In this document: piece by piece, positions 7,072-15,968 of the stretch | Numbering within the stretch: the first letter of the stretch is position 1 | Layout of the letters: every line of letters starts with the position of its first letter | From: Mycobacterium kansasii ATCC 12478 | GTDB taxonomy: Bacteria; Actinomycetota; Actinomycetes; Mycobacteriales; Mycobacteriaceae | Direction of reading: 5' to 3' | Assembly: GCF_000157895.3 (NCBI RefSeq) | Contig: NC_022663.1 | Location: 3,038,001 to 3,102,000 of the forward strand | Length of the DNA: 64,000 bases | Translations under genes and position numbers: made by a program | Notes under the pieces: generated by a model | Seen by the model: the letters and a program-made list of their open reading frames with translations, nothing else | Database searches by the model: none | Told to the model about the DNA's origin: nothing

Positions 7072-8391
7072 GTGAATCCCCTAACCCGTTCGTTCCGCGT
7101 CGGATTCCACGGCATGATTGCTGCTGCCGTTGTTTTCGCAAGTGCTCTCGGCTGCGGGGGCGACCGAAATCGTGCACAGTCCACACCGGGACCGACACCC
7201 GCGCCCGTCACGCGGTCCAGCCTTCCGTACGACAACACGCCAGACGTAGCTCCGGCGGATGAGCAGCGTTTTGTCAACGCCACCAACGGTTTCGGGCTGG
7301 ACGTGTTCCGGCGCATGTCGGCGGCCAGTGCAAAGAACCTGGTCTTCTCTCCGCTGAGCCTCAGTGTCGCCTTGTCGATGGCCTATGCCGGCGCCGCCGG
7401 TGACACGGCGGCCCAAATGAAAACCGTTCTGCGCGATCCGTTCGGCAATGACAGCTACTACCGTGCCATGAATCAGCTGCTGCTCGATCTGCGTTCGCGC
7501 AACCGCGCGGCAATCTCCGCCGAGGATCCGCGGAGTATCGAGCTGGCGATGGTCGACGCGGTCTGGCTGCAGCGTGGCCTGACGGTTCGCGCGCCGTTCC
7601 TCGACATCCTGGCTACCCAATACGATGCCGGCGCGCACCTCGGCGACTTCAAGGGCAACCCCGACGGCGAGCGAGTCACCATCGACAACTTCGCCAGCGA
7701 CGCGACCAAAGGGCAGATCAAAGACCTGATCCCGCCCGGCGCGATAGACGACTTGACCCGCATGGTGTTGCTGAACGCGGCCTACCTCAAGGCGAGCTGG
7801 GAGAGCCCATTTCCGAAAGAACGTACCGCCGATGGCAGCTTCCGCGTGACTCCTCAATCAGCGGTGACCGTGCCGATGATGCACAAGGCGAGGGTGCTGC
7901 GCTACGTGGCCGCGTCGAATTTTCAGGCGGTGGAACTCCCATACGTGGGCGAAGACCTCAACATGCTGATCGTCTTGCCGGCGGAGGGACAGCTCCAGGC
8001 GGTTCGCAACAGCATGGACGACGCTTGGTTCCGCGACTTGGCCTTCGTGCAGGGGCCAGTCGACCTCAGTTTGCCCAAGTTTCGTATCAGCTGGGGACCC
8101 GAGGAATTCAAGGAGACCCTGGCAGCGATGGGGATGCCGCGCGCATTCGACGAGAAGCAGGGGGACTTCTCCCACATCACCACTGACGAACAGCTGAAGA
8201 TCACACACGTACTGCAGAAGGCCTTCGTCGGGATCGACGAGTTCGGTACGGAAGCCGCAGCCGTTTCGACGGTGATCGGCGGAGGGTTTGGTCCGGTCGA
8301 GGAGGTCACGGTCGATCACCCGTTCCTATTTGCCATTGTCGACAAGACCGGCGCCGTGGTCTTCGCGGGCCAGGTGATGGATCCGCGCTGA
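7072..8391 (+). CDS. Serpin-family protease inhibitor lipoprotein
   Basis: A 439-residue serpin with a lipoprotein signal: basic start, hydrophobic helix and ASALGC lipobox (C28), so probably anchored outside the membrane. Core landmarks are NLVFSPLSLSVALSMAYAGA (shutter), LVDAVWLQRG-like strand, LLNAAYLKASWESPFP, VPMMHKARVLRY, AVELPYVGEDLNMLIVLP, LSLPKFRI and the C-terminal HPFLFAIVDKTGAVVFAGQV. The reactive-centre hinge reads EFGTEAAAVST, matching the inhibitory consensus, and the loop length fits human antitrypsin without gaps, placing P1 at Phe406 (8287-8289). The GTG at 7072 is chosen to give the signal peptide its normal length. A homologous inhibitor is not part of this locus in H37Rv as I recall it. 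Confidence 0.9.
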   Translation: MNPLTRSFRVGFHGMIAAAVVFASALGCGGDRNRAQSTPGPTPAPVTRSSLPYDNTPDVAPADEQRFVNATNGFGLDVFRRMSAASAKNLVFSPLSLSVALSMAYAGAAGDTAAQMKTVLRDPFGNDSYYRAMNQLLLDLRSRNRAAISAEDPRSIELAMVDAVWLQRGLTVRAPFLDILATQYDAGAHLGDFKGNPDGERVTIDNFASDATKGQIKDLIPPGAIDDLTRMVLLNAAYLKASWESPFPKERTADGSFRVTPQSAVTVPMMHKARVLRYVAASNFQAVELPYVGEDLNMLIVLPAEGQLQAVRNSMDDAWFRDLAFVQGPVDLSLPKFRISWGPEEFKETLAAMGMPRAFDEKQGDFSHITTDEQLKITHVLQKAFVGIDEFGTEAAAVSTVIGGGFGPVEEVTVDHPFLFAIVDKTGAVVFAGQVMDPR

Positions 8392-8514
8392 GCGGTACGC
8401 GACGCGGTAGCCGGAAGACGAGATGTCTGACGGGCCCGAGCCCAGGCGGGTTTCGAGCATGCTCACCGGAAACGCGACAAGCGGGCTCACCCGCGATGAG
8501 ATGACTATTGCGAG

Positions 8515-8587
8515 CGCGCCCGAAGAGATTCGAACTCCCAACCTTCTGATCCGTAGTCAGATGCTCTATCCGTTGAGCTACGGGCGC
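8515..8587 (-). tRNA. tRNA-Arg(ACG)
   Basis: Full cloverleaf on the minus strand, 73 nt: acceptor GCGCCCG paired with CGGGCGC, D stem GCTC/GAGC, anticodon stem TCTGA/TCAGA with loop CTACGGA (anticodon ACG), and T loop TTCGAAT. The CCA end is not encoded. Confidence 0.95.
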
Positions 8588-8620
8588 TTGTCTTCAGTTG
8601 TGTTCCTCGGAAGGATCCAG

Positions 8621-8709
8621 CGGAGGCGAGAGGATTTGAACCTCCGGTCCCCTTGAAGGGGGACAACTCATTAGCAGTGAGCCCCATTCGGCCGCTCTGG
8701 CACGCCTCC
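8621..8709 (-). tRNA. tRNA-Ser(GCT)
   Basis: Class II tRNA on the minus strand, 89 nt: acceptor GGAGGCG/CGCCTCC, anticodon stem GCTCA/TGAGT with loop CTGCTAA (anticodon GCT), a long variable arm (GTCCCCC...GGGGAC) and T loop TTCAAAT. It lies 33 bp upstream of tRNA-Arg in the same orientation, so the two are probably one transcript. Confidence 0.95.
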
Positions 8710-8792
8710 ATGGACTTCCTGAGGGTACCCGATGCCGGGAACCCGGAGCCGCCGGACGCTTAGCGTACACAGCTGCAACATATGCTGTCGAC

Positions 8793-9905
8793 GTGCCTGC
8801 CCGTCTGCGACCCGTGCTGGACGGGCTGCCGGTCTATGTTCCCGGCAAGACGGTGCCCGGGGCGATCAAATTGGCCAGTAACGAGACCGTGTTCGGCCCG
8901 CTACCCAGCGTCCGCGCAGCCATCGAAGCGGCTGCCGCCTCGATCAACCGCTACCCCGACAACGGCTGCGTCGAGCTCAAGGCGGCACTGGCCAAGCACG
9001 TGGGCTTCGGCCCCGAGCACATCGCCGTCGGGTGCGGTTCGGTCAGCCTGTGCCAGCAGCTCGTTCAAATCGTCGCCTCGGTGGGCGACGAGGTCATCTT
9101 CGGCTGGCGCAGCTTCGAGCTCTACCCGCCGCAGGTTGCGGTCGCGGGCGCGACCGCCGTCCCCGTGCCGTTGACCAATCACACGTTCGACCTCGACGCG
9201 ATGCTCGCCACGGTCACCGACCGCACCCGGCTGATCTTCGTCTGCAATCCGAACAATCCGACGTCGACCGTTGTTCCTCCGGATGTGCTCGCCGATTTCG
9301 TCAAGGCGGTTCCGGCGCGCATCGTGATCGCGATCGACGAGGCCTACGTGGAATACGTCCGCGACGGCATGGCCCCCGACAGCCTGGAGTTGGTCCGCTC
9401 CCATGACAACGTCGTGGTGATGCGAACCTTCTCGAAAGCGTACGGGCTGGCCGGTTTGCGCGTCGGGTACGCGATCGGCCACCCGGACGTGATCGTCGCG
9501 CTGGACAAGGTCTACGTGCCGTTCACCGTGTCGAGCATCGCCCAAGCGGCGGCCATTGCCTCGCTGAATGCCGCCGACGAGCTGCTGGCCCGCACCGATG
9601 CGGTGGTCGCCGAGCGCGTTCGGGTTGTCGCGGCGCTGCGCGATGCCGGGTTCGACCTACCCGCGCCGCAGGCCAACTTCGTCTGGCTACCGCTGGGAGC
9701 GCGCACCCGTGACTTTTTCGAACGGGCCGCCGACGCTCGCATCGTGGTCCGCCCCATGAGCACCGACGGCGTCCGGGTCACCATAGGTGCACCGGGCGAA
9801 AACGACGCCCTGCTGCGATTCGCGTGCAGCTGGATCGCCGCCGAGGATGGGACACCACGAACGCCTGCCACCGCAAAGGCGCAAGGCAGGCCTCGGCCTC
9901 GGTGA
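8793..9905 (+). CDS. hisC2: Aromatic/histidinol-phosphate aminotransferase HisC2 (Pat)
   Basis: A 370-residue fold-type I PLP aminotransferase corresponding to H37Rv Rv3772. Annotated as a second histidinol-phosphate aminotransferase, this family member is regarded as an aromatic amino acid (phenylalanine) aminotransferase. Visible features are the N-terminal substrate segment LASNETVFGP, the PLP-phosphate loop CGSVSLCQQL, FVCNPNNPTS, AIDEAYVEY, and the Schiff-base lysine K215 in RTFSKAYGLAGLRVGYAIG. The C-terminal arginine region is FVWLPLG...VVRPMSTDGVRVTIG. The GTG start at 8793 gives the usual length. The last about 20 residues (PRTPATAKAQGRPRPR) form a basic tail. Confidence 0.9.
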   Translation: MPARLRPVLDGLPVYVPGKTVPGAIKLASNETVFGPLPSVRAAIEAAAASINRYPDNGCVELKAALAKHVGFGPEHIAVGCGSVSLCQQLVQIVASVGDEVIFGWRSFELYPPQVAVAGATAVPVPLTNHTFDLDAMLATVTDRTRLIFVCNPNNPTSTVVPPDVLADFVKAVPARIVIAIDEAYVEYVRDGMAPDSLELVRSHDNVVVMRTFSKAYGLAGLRVGYAIGHPDVIVALDKVYVPFTVSSIAQAAAIASLNAADELLARTDAVVAERVRVVAALRDAGFDLPAPQANFVWLPLGARTRDFFERAADARIVVRPMSTDGVRVTIGAPGENDALLRFACSWIAAEDGTPRTPATAKAQGRPRPR

Positions 9906-9908
9906 CCG

Positions 9909-10493
9909 CTATCGGGCCGGGTTGCGGCCGGTGAACGCGACCAGCCGATCCAGTGCACTGGCGTGGTCGGGAAGCTCGACCGGGGCGTCGAACCCGGCGG
10001 CGCTGCGTTCATGCGGCTTAATCAGGGTGCGCGCCAGCTCCAGCACGTACTCGGCCAACGAATCGGCCACCCGCACGTCGCTGCCCACTGCGGTCGCGTA
10101 ATCCCAGGCGTGGACCAGGAATTCGATCGAAAAGACAGACACGGCCACCCTGGCCGACATCGAGCCCGGACCCAGCGAGACCTCACCGTCCAGGCCGTGG
10201 CGGTGCCAGGCATCCAGCGCCGGCCGAGCGGCGCCGATCACCAGGCGCTCCACCGAGTCGGTGTCCTCACGCATGGAGAATTCCGCGCCGACCATGCCGC
10301 CGAGAACCATGATCGAGTTGAGCAGATGCCCGGTCAGGCCCTTGACGTCATACTCCGTGCACGGCGTCTGCTTGGCCCTGTCGTCGGCGGCGATCGTGTG
10401 CAGCACCTGCTGCAGAACCCCGAGTGAGGCCTCGGCGCTTTGCAGCTCGTCGGTCGGTGGAGAATCTGGTCCGGGTCGCAAATCGGAGGACAT
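9909..10493 (-). CDS. TIGR03086-type DinB/maleylpyruvate-isomerase-like protein (Rv3773c-type)
   Basis: A 194-residue actinobacterial protein of the mycothiol-dependent maleylpyruvate isomerase/DinB four-helix group. It carries the conserved CTEYDVKGLTGHLLNSI (first metal-ligand His) and EFLVHAWDYATAVG (further ligand region), and ends in ASALDRLVAFTGRNP. Related proteins bind a metal and may use mycothiol; the substrate is not known. The start is placed at ATG 10493, which gives the H37Rv length; the extra residues of the longer frame overlap the divergent gene region. It is convergent with hisC2, three bases apart. Confidence 0.85.
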   Translation of the reverse strand: MSSDLRPGPDSPPTDELQSAEASLGVLQQVLHTIAADDRAKQTPCTEYDVKGLTGHLLNSIMVLGGMVGAEFSMREDTDSVERLVIGAARPALDAWHRHGLDGEVSLGPGSMSARVAVSVFSIEFLVHAWDYATAVGSDVRVADSLAEYVLELARTLIKPHERSAAGFDAPVELPDHASALDRLVAFTGRNPAR

Positions 10494-10516
10494 ACCCGCC
10501 ACGCTACGGTCTCGGC

Positions 10517-11341
10517 ATGGGCGAAACATACGAATCCGTCACCGTCGAAATCAAGGACCGGGTCGCGCAGGTGACCCTGATCGGGCCGGGCAAAGGCAAT
10601 GCGATGGGCCCCGCGTTCTGGTCGGAGATGCCGGAGGTGTTCGCGTCCCTCGACGCCGACCGTGAGGTGCGCGCCATCGTCATCACCGGGTCGGGCAAGA
10701 ACTTCAGCTACGGCCTGGACGTCCCGGCGATGGGCGGTTCGTTCACCCCGCTGCTGTCCGGCGACGCCCTGGCGGGCCCGCGCGCGGAGTTCCACGCCGA
10801 GATCAAGCGCATGCAGAACGCGATCAGCGCCGTCGCCGACTGCCGCACCCCCACCATCGCCTCGGTGCACGGCTGGTGCATCGGCGGCGGCGTCGACCTG
10901 ATCTCGGCGGTGGACATCCGCTACGCCAGCGCCGACGCCAAGTTTTCGGTGCGCGAGGTCAAACTGGCCATCGTCGCCGATGTCGGTAGCCTCGCCCGGC
11001 TGCCGCTGATCCTCAACGATGGCCACCTTCGCGAACTGGCGCTGACGGGCCGCGACATCGACGCCGCCCGCGCCGAGAAGATCGGCTTGGTCAACGACGT
11101 CTACGCGGATGCCGACGCCACGCTGGCCGCGGCGCACGCCACAGCCGCCGAGATCGCCGCCAACCCGCCGCTGACCGTGCACGGCATCAAGGATGTGCTT
11201 GACCAGCAACGCATTTCAGCCGTCTCGGAGAGCCTGCGCTATGTCGCCGCCTGGAACGCCGCGTTCCTGCCGTCGAAAGACCTGACCGAGGGCATCTCGG
11301 CGATCTTCGCCAAACGCCCGCCGCAGTTCACCGGGGAGTAA
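10517..11341 (+). CDS. echA21: Crotonase-family protein EchA21, dienoyl-CoA isomerase-like
   Basis: A 274-residue crotonase corresponding to Rv3774. The oxyanion-hole segments are NFSYGLDVPAMGG and HGWCIGGGVDL. Around the active site it reads FSVREVKLAIVADVGSLARLP, the Glu...Asp arrangement of delta3,5-delta2,4-dienoyl-CoA isomerase (ECH1) rather than the two-Glu pattern of hydratases; the first hydratase Glu is Asp here (GGGVD). A role isomerising dienoyl-CoA in degradation of unsaturated fatty acids is therefore more likely than hydration. The ATG at 10517 lies 23 bp from the divergent start at 10493. lipE follows 50 bp downstream on the same strand. Confidence 0.9.
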   Translation: MGETYESVTVEIKDRVAQVTLIGPGKGNAMGPAFWSEMPEVFASLDADREVRAIVITGSGKNFSYGLDVPAMGGSFTPLLSGDALAGPRAEFHAEIKRMQNAISAVADCRTPTIASVHGWCIGGGVDLISAVDIRYASADAKFSVREVKLAIVADVGSLARLPLILNDGHLRELALTGRDIDAARAEKIGLVNDVYADADATLAAAHATAAEIAANPPLTVHGIKDVLDQQRISAVSESLRYVAAWNAAFLPSKDLTEGISAIFAKRPPQFTGE

Positions 11342-11391
11342 GCCCTGCCGCCTGGTACAGCGGCGAGATAACGCCCCGTACCCTCGCGAAG

Positions 11392-12636
11392 ATGGCAGAG
11401 ATGACCCCCGACGGCAAGGTCCGCGTCCCGGCCGACCTGGACGCCGTCACCGCGATCGCCGACGAAGACCACGCCGACATCGACAGCGCGGCCATCGAAC
11501 GGATCTGGCAGGCCGCCCGGCACTGGTATCGGGCCGGAATGCATCCCGCTATCCAGGTGTGCCTACGGCACAACGGCCGCGTGGTGCTCAACCGGGCGAT
11601 CGGCCACGGCTGGGGCAACGCGCCGACCGACCCGCCCGACGCGGAGAAAGTCCCGGTCACCACCGACACACCGTTCTGCGCCTACTCGTCGGCCAAGGCC
11701 ATCACCGCGACGGTGGTGCACATGCTCGCCGAGCGGGGCCATTTCTCTCTCGACGACCGCGTTTGCGAGTACCTGCCCACTTACACCAGCCACGGCAAGG
11801 ACCGGACCACGATCCGCCATGTGCTGACCCACAGCGCCGGTGTGCCGTTTCCCACCGGCCCGCGGCCCGACGTGACCAAAGCCGACGACCACGAGTACGC
11901 CCTGCAGAAGCTCGGCGAATTGCGGCCGCTCTACCGGCCCGGGCTGGTCCACATGTACCACGCGCTGACCTGGGGTCCGCTGATGCGCGAGATCATCTGG
12001 CGAACCACCGGCAAGGAAATCCGCGACATCCTGGCCACCGAAATTCTCGACCCACTGGGCTTTCGGTGGACCAACTTCGGCGTCGCCAAGCAGGACCTCC
12101 CGCTGGTCGCCCCGAGCCATGCCACCGGGCGGCCGTTGCCCCCGGTGATTGCGGCGGCCTTCCGCAAGGCCATCGGCGGAACCGTGCACGAGATCATCCC
12201 CTACACCAACCAGCCGCTGTTTCTGAGCACCATCGTCCCGTCGTCCAACACCGTCTCGACCGCCGACGAGCTGTCGCGCTTCATGGAGATCCTGCGCCGC
12301 GGCGGCGAACTCGACGGGGTACGCATCATGCGGCCCGACACCGTACGCAACGCGGTCAGGGAATGCCGGCGCCTGCGGCCCGACGTCGCCACGGGTCTGA
12401 TGCCGCTGCGCTGGGGCACCGGATACATGCTGGGTTCGACGCGGTTCGGCCCGTTCGGGCGCAACGCGCCGGCCGCTTTCGGCCATCTCGGCCTGGTCAA
12501 CATCGCCGTCTGGGCCGATCCGCAGCGCCGCCTGGCCGCCGCCGTGATCAGCAGCGGAAAGCCCGGCAAAGACCCCGAGGCGGGCCGATACGGCGCGCTG
12601 CTCAACACCATCACCGCCGAGATCCCGTCGGATTGA
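11392..12636 (+). CDS. lipE: Serine hydrolase, beta-lactamase/esterase family LipE
   Basis: A 414-residue protein with the class C beta-lactamase/PBP fold, corresponding to Rv3775. The catalytic SxxK motif is FCAYSSAK (S99, K102). Further landmarks are RVCEYLPTYTSHGKDRTTIRHVLTHSAGVP, the Tyr-containing VHMYHALTWGPLMREII and the C-terminal strand FGHLGLVNIAVWADP, which replaces the beta-lactam KTG. Such proteins are usually esterases or lipases on short-chain substrates. No signal peptide. The ATG at 11392 follows echA21 by 50 bp and they may be co-transcribed. Confidence 0.88.
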   Translation: MAEMTPDGKVRVPADLDAVTAIADEDHADIDSAAIERIWQAARHWYRAGMHPAIQVCLRHNGRVVLNRAIGHGWGNAPTDPPDAEKVPVTTDTPFCAYSSAKAITATVVHMLAERGHFSLDDRVCEYLPTYTSHGKDRTTIRHVLTHSAGVPFPTGPRPDVTKADDHEYALQKLGELRPLYRPGLVHMYHALTWGPLMREIIWRTTGKEIRDILATEILDPLGFRWTNFGVAKQDLPLVAPSHATGRPLPPVIAAAFRKAIGGTVHEIIPYTNQPLFLSTIVPSSNTVSTADELSRFMEILRRGGELDGVRIMRPDTVRNAVRECRRLRPDVATGLMPLRWGTGYMLGSTRFGPFGRNAPAAFGHLGLVNIAVWADPQRRLAAAVISSGKPGKDPEAGRYGALLNTITAEIPSD

Positions 12637-12665
12637 CCTCACCGCACGGCGGGAACCCTGCCGGC

Positions 12666-12866
12666 ATGTCTACCTACCGAGTGATCAACCCACACGGCGA
12701 AGTTGTGGCCACCAAGGACATCGGCAACGCTGACGACGCACATGCGTGGTTCGTCGATACGGAGTTCGAGGGGAAGGCCGACAAAACCGAGCTCGGCTGG
12801 CGGATGGAAGTCGATATCGACGGTGACTGGCGATTCTTCGACCAGACCGACGGGGACCGGGCTTAG
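12666..12866 (+). CDS. Small conserved-looking hypothetical protein, 66 aa
   Basis: A 66-residue acidic protein, MSTYRVINPHGEVVATKDIG, then DDAHAWFVDTEFEG and LGWRMEVDIDGDWRFFDQTDGDRA. It looks like a compact alpha/beta fold without membrane segment or cysteine. Function unknown. It starts 29 bp after lipE and ends 47 bp before the next gene on the same strand, so it probably belongs to that transcript. The protein-like composition of this short frame, and its independent ATG, argue that it is real. Confidence 0.65.
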   Translation: MSTYRVINPHGEVVATKDIGNADDAHAWFVDTEFEGKADKTELGWRMEVDIDGDWRFFDQTDGDRA

Positions 12867-12913
12867 CGGGTTTGTCGGGTTTGCTCGCCGACCGGTCCGG
12901 CAACCCGAAAGGT

Positions 12914-14020
12914 ATGCAATCCGACCGCTTTCGCCAATTGCTGGATACGCCAGGACCCTTCGCGTCGATCTATTTCGAGGACTCACACGACACGCACGAC
13001 GCCGCCGACCAGCTGGAGCTCAAATGGCGTGGGTTGCGTGAACAGCTCGAGGAGCAGGGCGTGGCCGACTCGGTGACCGCCGATATCGAGCAGGCCGTGC
13101 TGGATCTGCGCCCACCGATCGGCCGAAGCGGGCGCGCGGTGATCGCCGGCGCGACGGGGGTGGTGGTCAACGAGCATCTGTTGCACCCCACCGCAGCCCC
13201 GGTGGTGCGAGTCTCCGAACTGCCCTACATCGTTCCCATCGTTGAACACGGCTTCGACCCACCCAACTACGTGCTGGTCGAGGTCGACCACGCCGGTGCC
13301 GACATCACCGTCCGCAGCGACGGCACCCTGCGCTCGGAAACCGTCGACGGGGGCGGCTATCCCGTCCACAAAGCCGCCGGCGCCGAAACGGCGGGATATG
13401 GCGACCCGCAGTTGCGCACCGACGAGGCCGCGCGCAAGAACGTGCGCGCCGTCGCCGACCGCGTCACCGAGCTGGTCGACGAGACGGGCGTCGAGGCGTT
13501 CTTCGTCGTCGGCGAGGTCCGGTCGCGCTCGGACCTGCTGGCGGCCCTGCCGGAGCGGGTGCTCGGCCGGGCGGTGCCGCTCAAGGTCGGTGCGCGCCAC
13601 AGCGGATACGACCTCGACGAGGTCCAGCGCGCCATCGAGTCCTGGTTCGTCCGGCGCCGGCTCAAAGCGATCGACGACGCGGCCGAACGTTTCGGCGCCG
13701 AAATCGGCCGGCAGTCCGGACGTGCCGCCGAGGGGCTGGGCGCCGTCTGTTCGGCATTGCGGCAGGGGGCGGTCGACACGCTGATCGTCGGCGACATCGG
13801 AGACGCCACGGTGGTCACCGACGAGGGACTGACCACCGTTGCCCCCGACGCGGACGTGCTTTCCGAGCAGGGGGCCGCACCGGCGAAAACGCTGCGAGCC
13901 GACGAGGCGCTGCCGCTGCTGGCGATCTCGGTCGGGGCCTCGCTGGTACGCACCGACGAGCGGATGGCTCCGGCCGACGGGGTTGCCGCGGTGCTTCGGT
14001 ATGCGCCGACGCTGCACTGA
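12914..14020 (+). CDS. Archaeo-eukaryotic release-factor-like protein, baeRF2/Rv2629 type
   Basis: A 368-residue protein of the bacterial archaeo-eukaryotic release factor-like (baeRF) group, of which mycobacterial Rv2629 is the familiar member. It has the N-terminal FASIYFEDSHDTHDAADQLELKW, the central VSELPYIVPIVEHGFDPPNYVLVEVDHAGADI and the C-terminal pelota/eRF1-like domain (GAVDTLIVGDIGDATVVTDE). These proteins are thought to act at stalled ribosomes or in stress, but the function is not settled. ATG 12914 follows CCGAAAGG; a GTG at 12872 would add 14 residues of weak character. Confidence 0.82.
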   Translation: MQSDRFRQLLDTPGPFASIYFEDSHDTHDAADQLELKWRGLREQLEEQGVADSVTADIEQAVLDLRPPIGRSGRAVIAGATGVVVNEHLLHPTAAPVVRVSELPYIVPIVEHGFDPPNYVLVEVDHAGADITVRSDGTLRSETVDGGGYPVHKAAGAETAGYGDPQLRTDEAARKNVRAVADRVTELVDETGVEAFFVVGEVRSRSDLLAALPERVLGRAVPLKVGARHSGYDLDEVQRAIESWFVRRRLKAIDDAAERFGAEIGRQSGRAAEGLGAVCSALRQGAVDTLIVGDIGDATVVTDEGLTTVAPDADVLSEQGAAPAKTLRADEALPLLAISVGASLVRTDERMAPADGVAAVLRYAPTLH

Positions 14021-14045
14021 ATCGCGGTGTCCGGGTTATCTGGGT

Positions 14046-15962
14046 TCACGACATCGTTGGCAGCAGGCGCCGTAAGCGCAGCGCCAGGTGGAGTTCGGTT
14101 GCCGAGTTGGTGGTGTGCAGATCGACATCGAGCAACGTTTCGATCCGTTGCAATCGCTGCTGGACGGTGTTGGTGTGGACATGGAGATGTCGGGCCGCCG
14201 CCCGGATGCTGCGGTCTCGGTCCAGGTAGGCCTCGAGGGTCGGGATGAGACTCGTGTGACGATCGGTGTCGTGCTCTTCCAGTGCACCCACGCGGCGGTG
14301 CACGAAGTCGCTCAGGCGGGCGCGGTCGGGGTTGGCCAGCAGTAGTCCTACGAAGCCGAGGGTTTCGATGGTGGCCGGGCCGTGTCCGGTCAGCTTGTCC
14401 TGGGCCGTTGCGCAGTCCAGTGCTGTCGCGTAGTGGTGCTCGATGTCGCTCGGTCGGGTAGCGGGACCCGAGGCGCCAACCGCTACGAGCAGTCCGGCCT
14501 CGTGGAGGGCGGTGGCGACATCGGTTGCTGCGGCGTGTGGGTCGGCCAGCGGAAGGATGGCGACGAGGTGGCCGTCTATCTCGCCGGAAAGCCCGCCGAC
14601 CCGGTCAGCATGTCCGCGAAACAGTGAGCGGGTCTGGCGTCGGCGATCGGTCAGCGTCGAAGTGACGAGCACGACGTTCGGCTTGCTGAGTTCAAGGCCC
14701 AGGCCCGCAGCCTCTCGGTCCACATTGTCGAGCCGTCGACCGCGGACCAGGTCGGTGACCAGGTCGGCAGACGAGCGGAACTGGGCCTCGGAGATGGCAT
14801 GCCTGGTGGCCAGTAGCAGGGCGGTCGCGGTCGCCGCGCGCTCCAATAGCAGGTGTTCCATCTCGAGGAGATCATCGCGTTCGACGACCAGCACCGCGAG
14901 CGGCTCGCCGCCGCTGTGGGCAGGAGCCGCCCACAGCGGTGCCCCGTCCTCACCTGTGACGTGCACGGCCCGGCTGCCGGCAGCGATTCCGTCGAGGTCG
15001 CCGCGAGCTATCACGGGCCGCCACGCGAGAGGCGCCGCGGCGAGGGGCAGGCCTTGCGGGTCGAGGACGGCGGCCTTCGCTTCCAGAAGTTCGTTCACGG
15101 TTTCGGCGACCGCGTCGATCCGAGTTCCGGGTAGCAGCAGGGTCAGCAGCCGGTCATGAGCCTGGGCACCCCATTCGAGCTGAGAGTTCGCCCGTCTGAA
15201 GTTCTCGTTCGCGTCCTCGAGCGCGATGCGGGACCGGCGTGCCTCTTCGTGACGTCGGACTGCCGCGACGGCCACGGCTGCCAGCGAAGCCAGCGATGTC
15301 AGCAGGTCGACTTGCTCGTCGGTGACGGTGACGGGCCGCCGCCAGCTCACCATGAGCACTCCGAGCGGCTCCGCGTTGTCGAGCATCGGCGCTCCGGCCA
15401 TCGTGACGAGATGGTCTGCTCGAACCGAGGCGTCTCCGGACGGATCATGTTCGATGGCAGGGTCGCTCAGGTAATCCTTCGTGACGTAGGGGCTCCGAAG
15501 ACGCAGCACAAGTCCGGTGAATCCCGCTCCGGCGGGCGTGTGCTGAAGACGAAACGTCTCCGTGCGGGCGCCAGTGGTTGCGCGGATGGTCGACAACTGC
15601 TCGTCGCGATCCACGAGGTTGAGATGGGCCACCTGGCTGCCGATCAGATCACGGGTTGCCTCGACGATGACGCCGAGCAATTCCTCCAGAGCAGCGGTGC
15701 CCAGCAGCCGCTGCGCTGTCTGCAACAGTCGGTACAGCTCGGTCTCCCGGCGCAAGTAACCGGCGTAGTCGGACCGGATGCCTTCGATCGGTGCCTGCAA
15801 CGAGGAGAGGTCCGGCTGTTCACCTGCCTGCGTCAAGCTGTCGGCCAGCCGTGCGATCGCCCGCGTGGAGTCGCTCGGCGCGGCTCCGGCCCGGCAGGAA
15901 TGCAGAAGTGCAGCGATGTCCGCCACGATCCTGGACATGTGTTTGAACCTATCAGGATCCAC
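14046..15962 (-). CDS. GAF-domain PucR-family transcriptional regulator
   Basis: A 638-residue regulator. Residues about 85-235 form a GAF-like sensor (LLQTAQRLLGTAALEELLGVIVEATRDLIG ... APMLDNAEPLGVLMVSW), a coiled linker follows (RRHEEARRSRIALEDANENF), a second PucR-type sensor region covers about 280-400, and the C-terminus is the PucR helix-turn-helix: LIPTLEAYLDRDRSIRAAARHLHVHTNTVQQRLQRIE. PucR proteins commonly activate the adjacent catabolic operon in response to its substrate. It is divergent from the CoA-transferase/crotonase pair with an operator-like palindrome between. The GTG at 15962 gives full length; an ATG at 15938 is an alternative start that leaves more room for the operator. 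Confidence 0.88.
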   Translation of the reverse strand: MDPDRFKHMSRIVADIAALLHSCRAGAAPSDSTRAIARLADSLTQAGEQPDLSSLQAPIEGIRSDYAGYLRRETELYRLLQTAQRLLGTAALEELLGVIVEATRDLIGSQVAHLNLVDRDEQLSTIRATTGARTETFRLQHTPAGAGFTGLVLRLRSPYVTKDYLSDPAIEHDPSGDASVRADHLVTMAGAPMLDNAEPLGVLMVSWRRPVTVTDEQVDLLTSLASLAAVAVAAVRRHEEARRSRIALEDANENFRRANSQLEWGAQAHDRLLTLLLPGTRIDAVAETVNELLEAKAAVLDPQGLPLAAAPLAWRPVIARGDLDGIAAGSRAVHVTGEDGAPLWAAPAHSGGEPLAVLVVERDDLLEMEHLLLERAATATALLLATRHAISEAQFRSSADLVTDLVRGRRLDNVDREAAGLGLELSKPNVVLVTSTLTDRRRQTRSLFRGHADRVGGLSGEIDGHLVAILPLADPHAAATDVATALHEAGLLVAVGASGPATRPSDIEHHYATALDCATAQDKLTGHGPATIETLGFVGLLLANPDRARLSDFVHRRVGALEEHDTDRHTSLIPTLEAYLDRDRSIRAAARHLHVHTNTVQQRLQRIETLLDVDLHTTNSATELHLALRLRRLLPTMS

Positions 15963-15968
15963 CGGTTA

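Noticed and set aside
8423..8656. Plus-strand frame of 77 codons across the tRNA pair
   Set aside because: It is only the complement of two well-formed tRNA genes.
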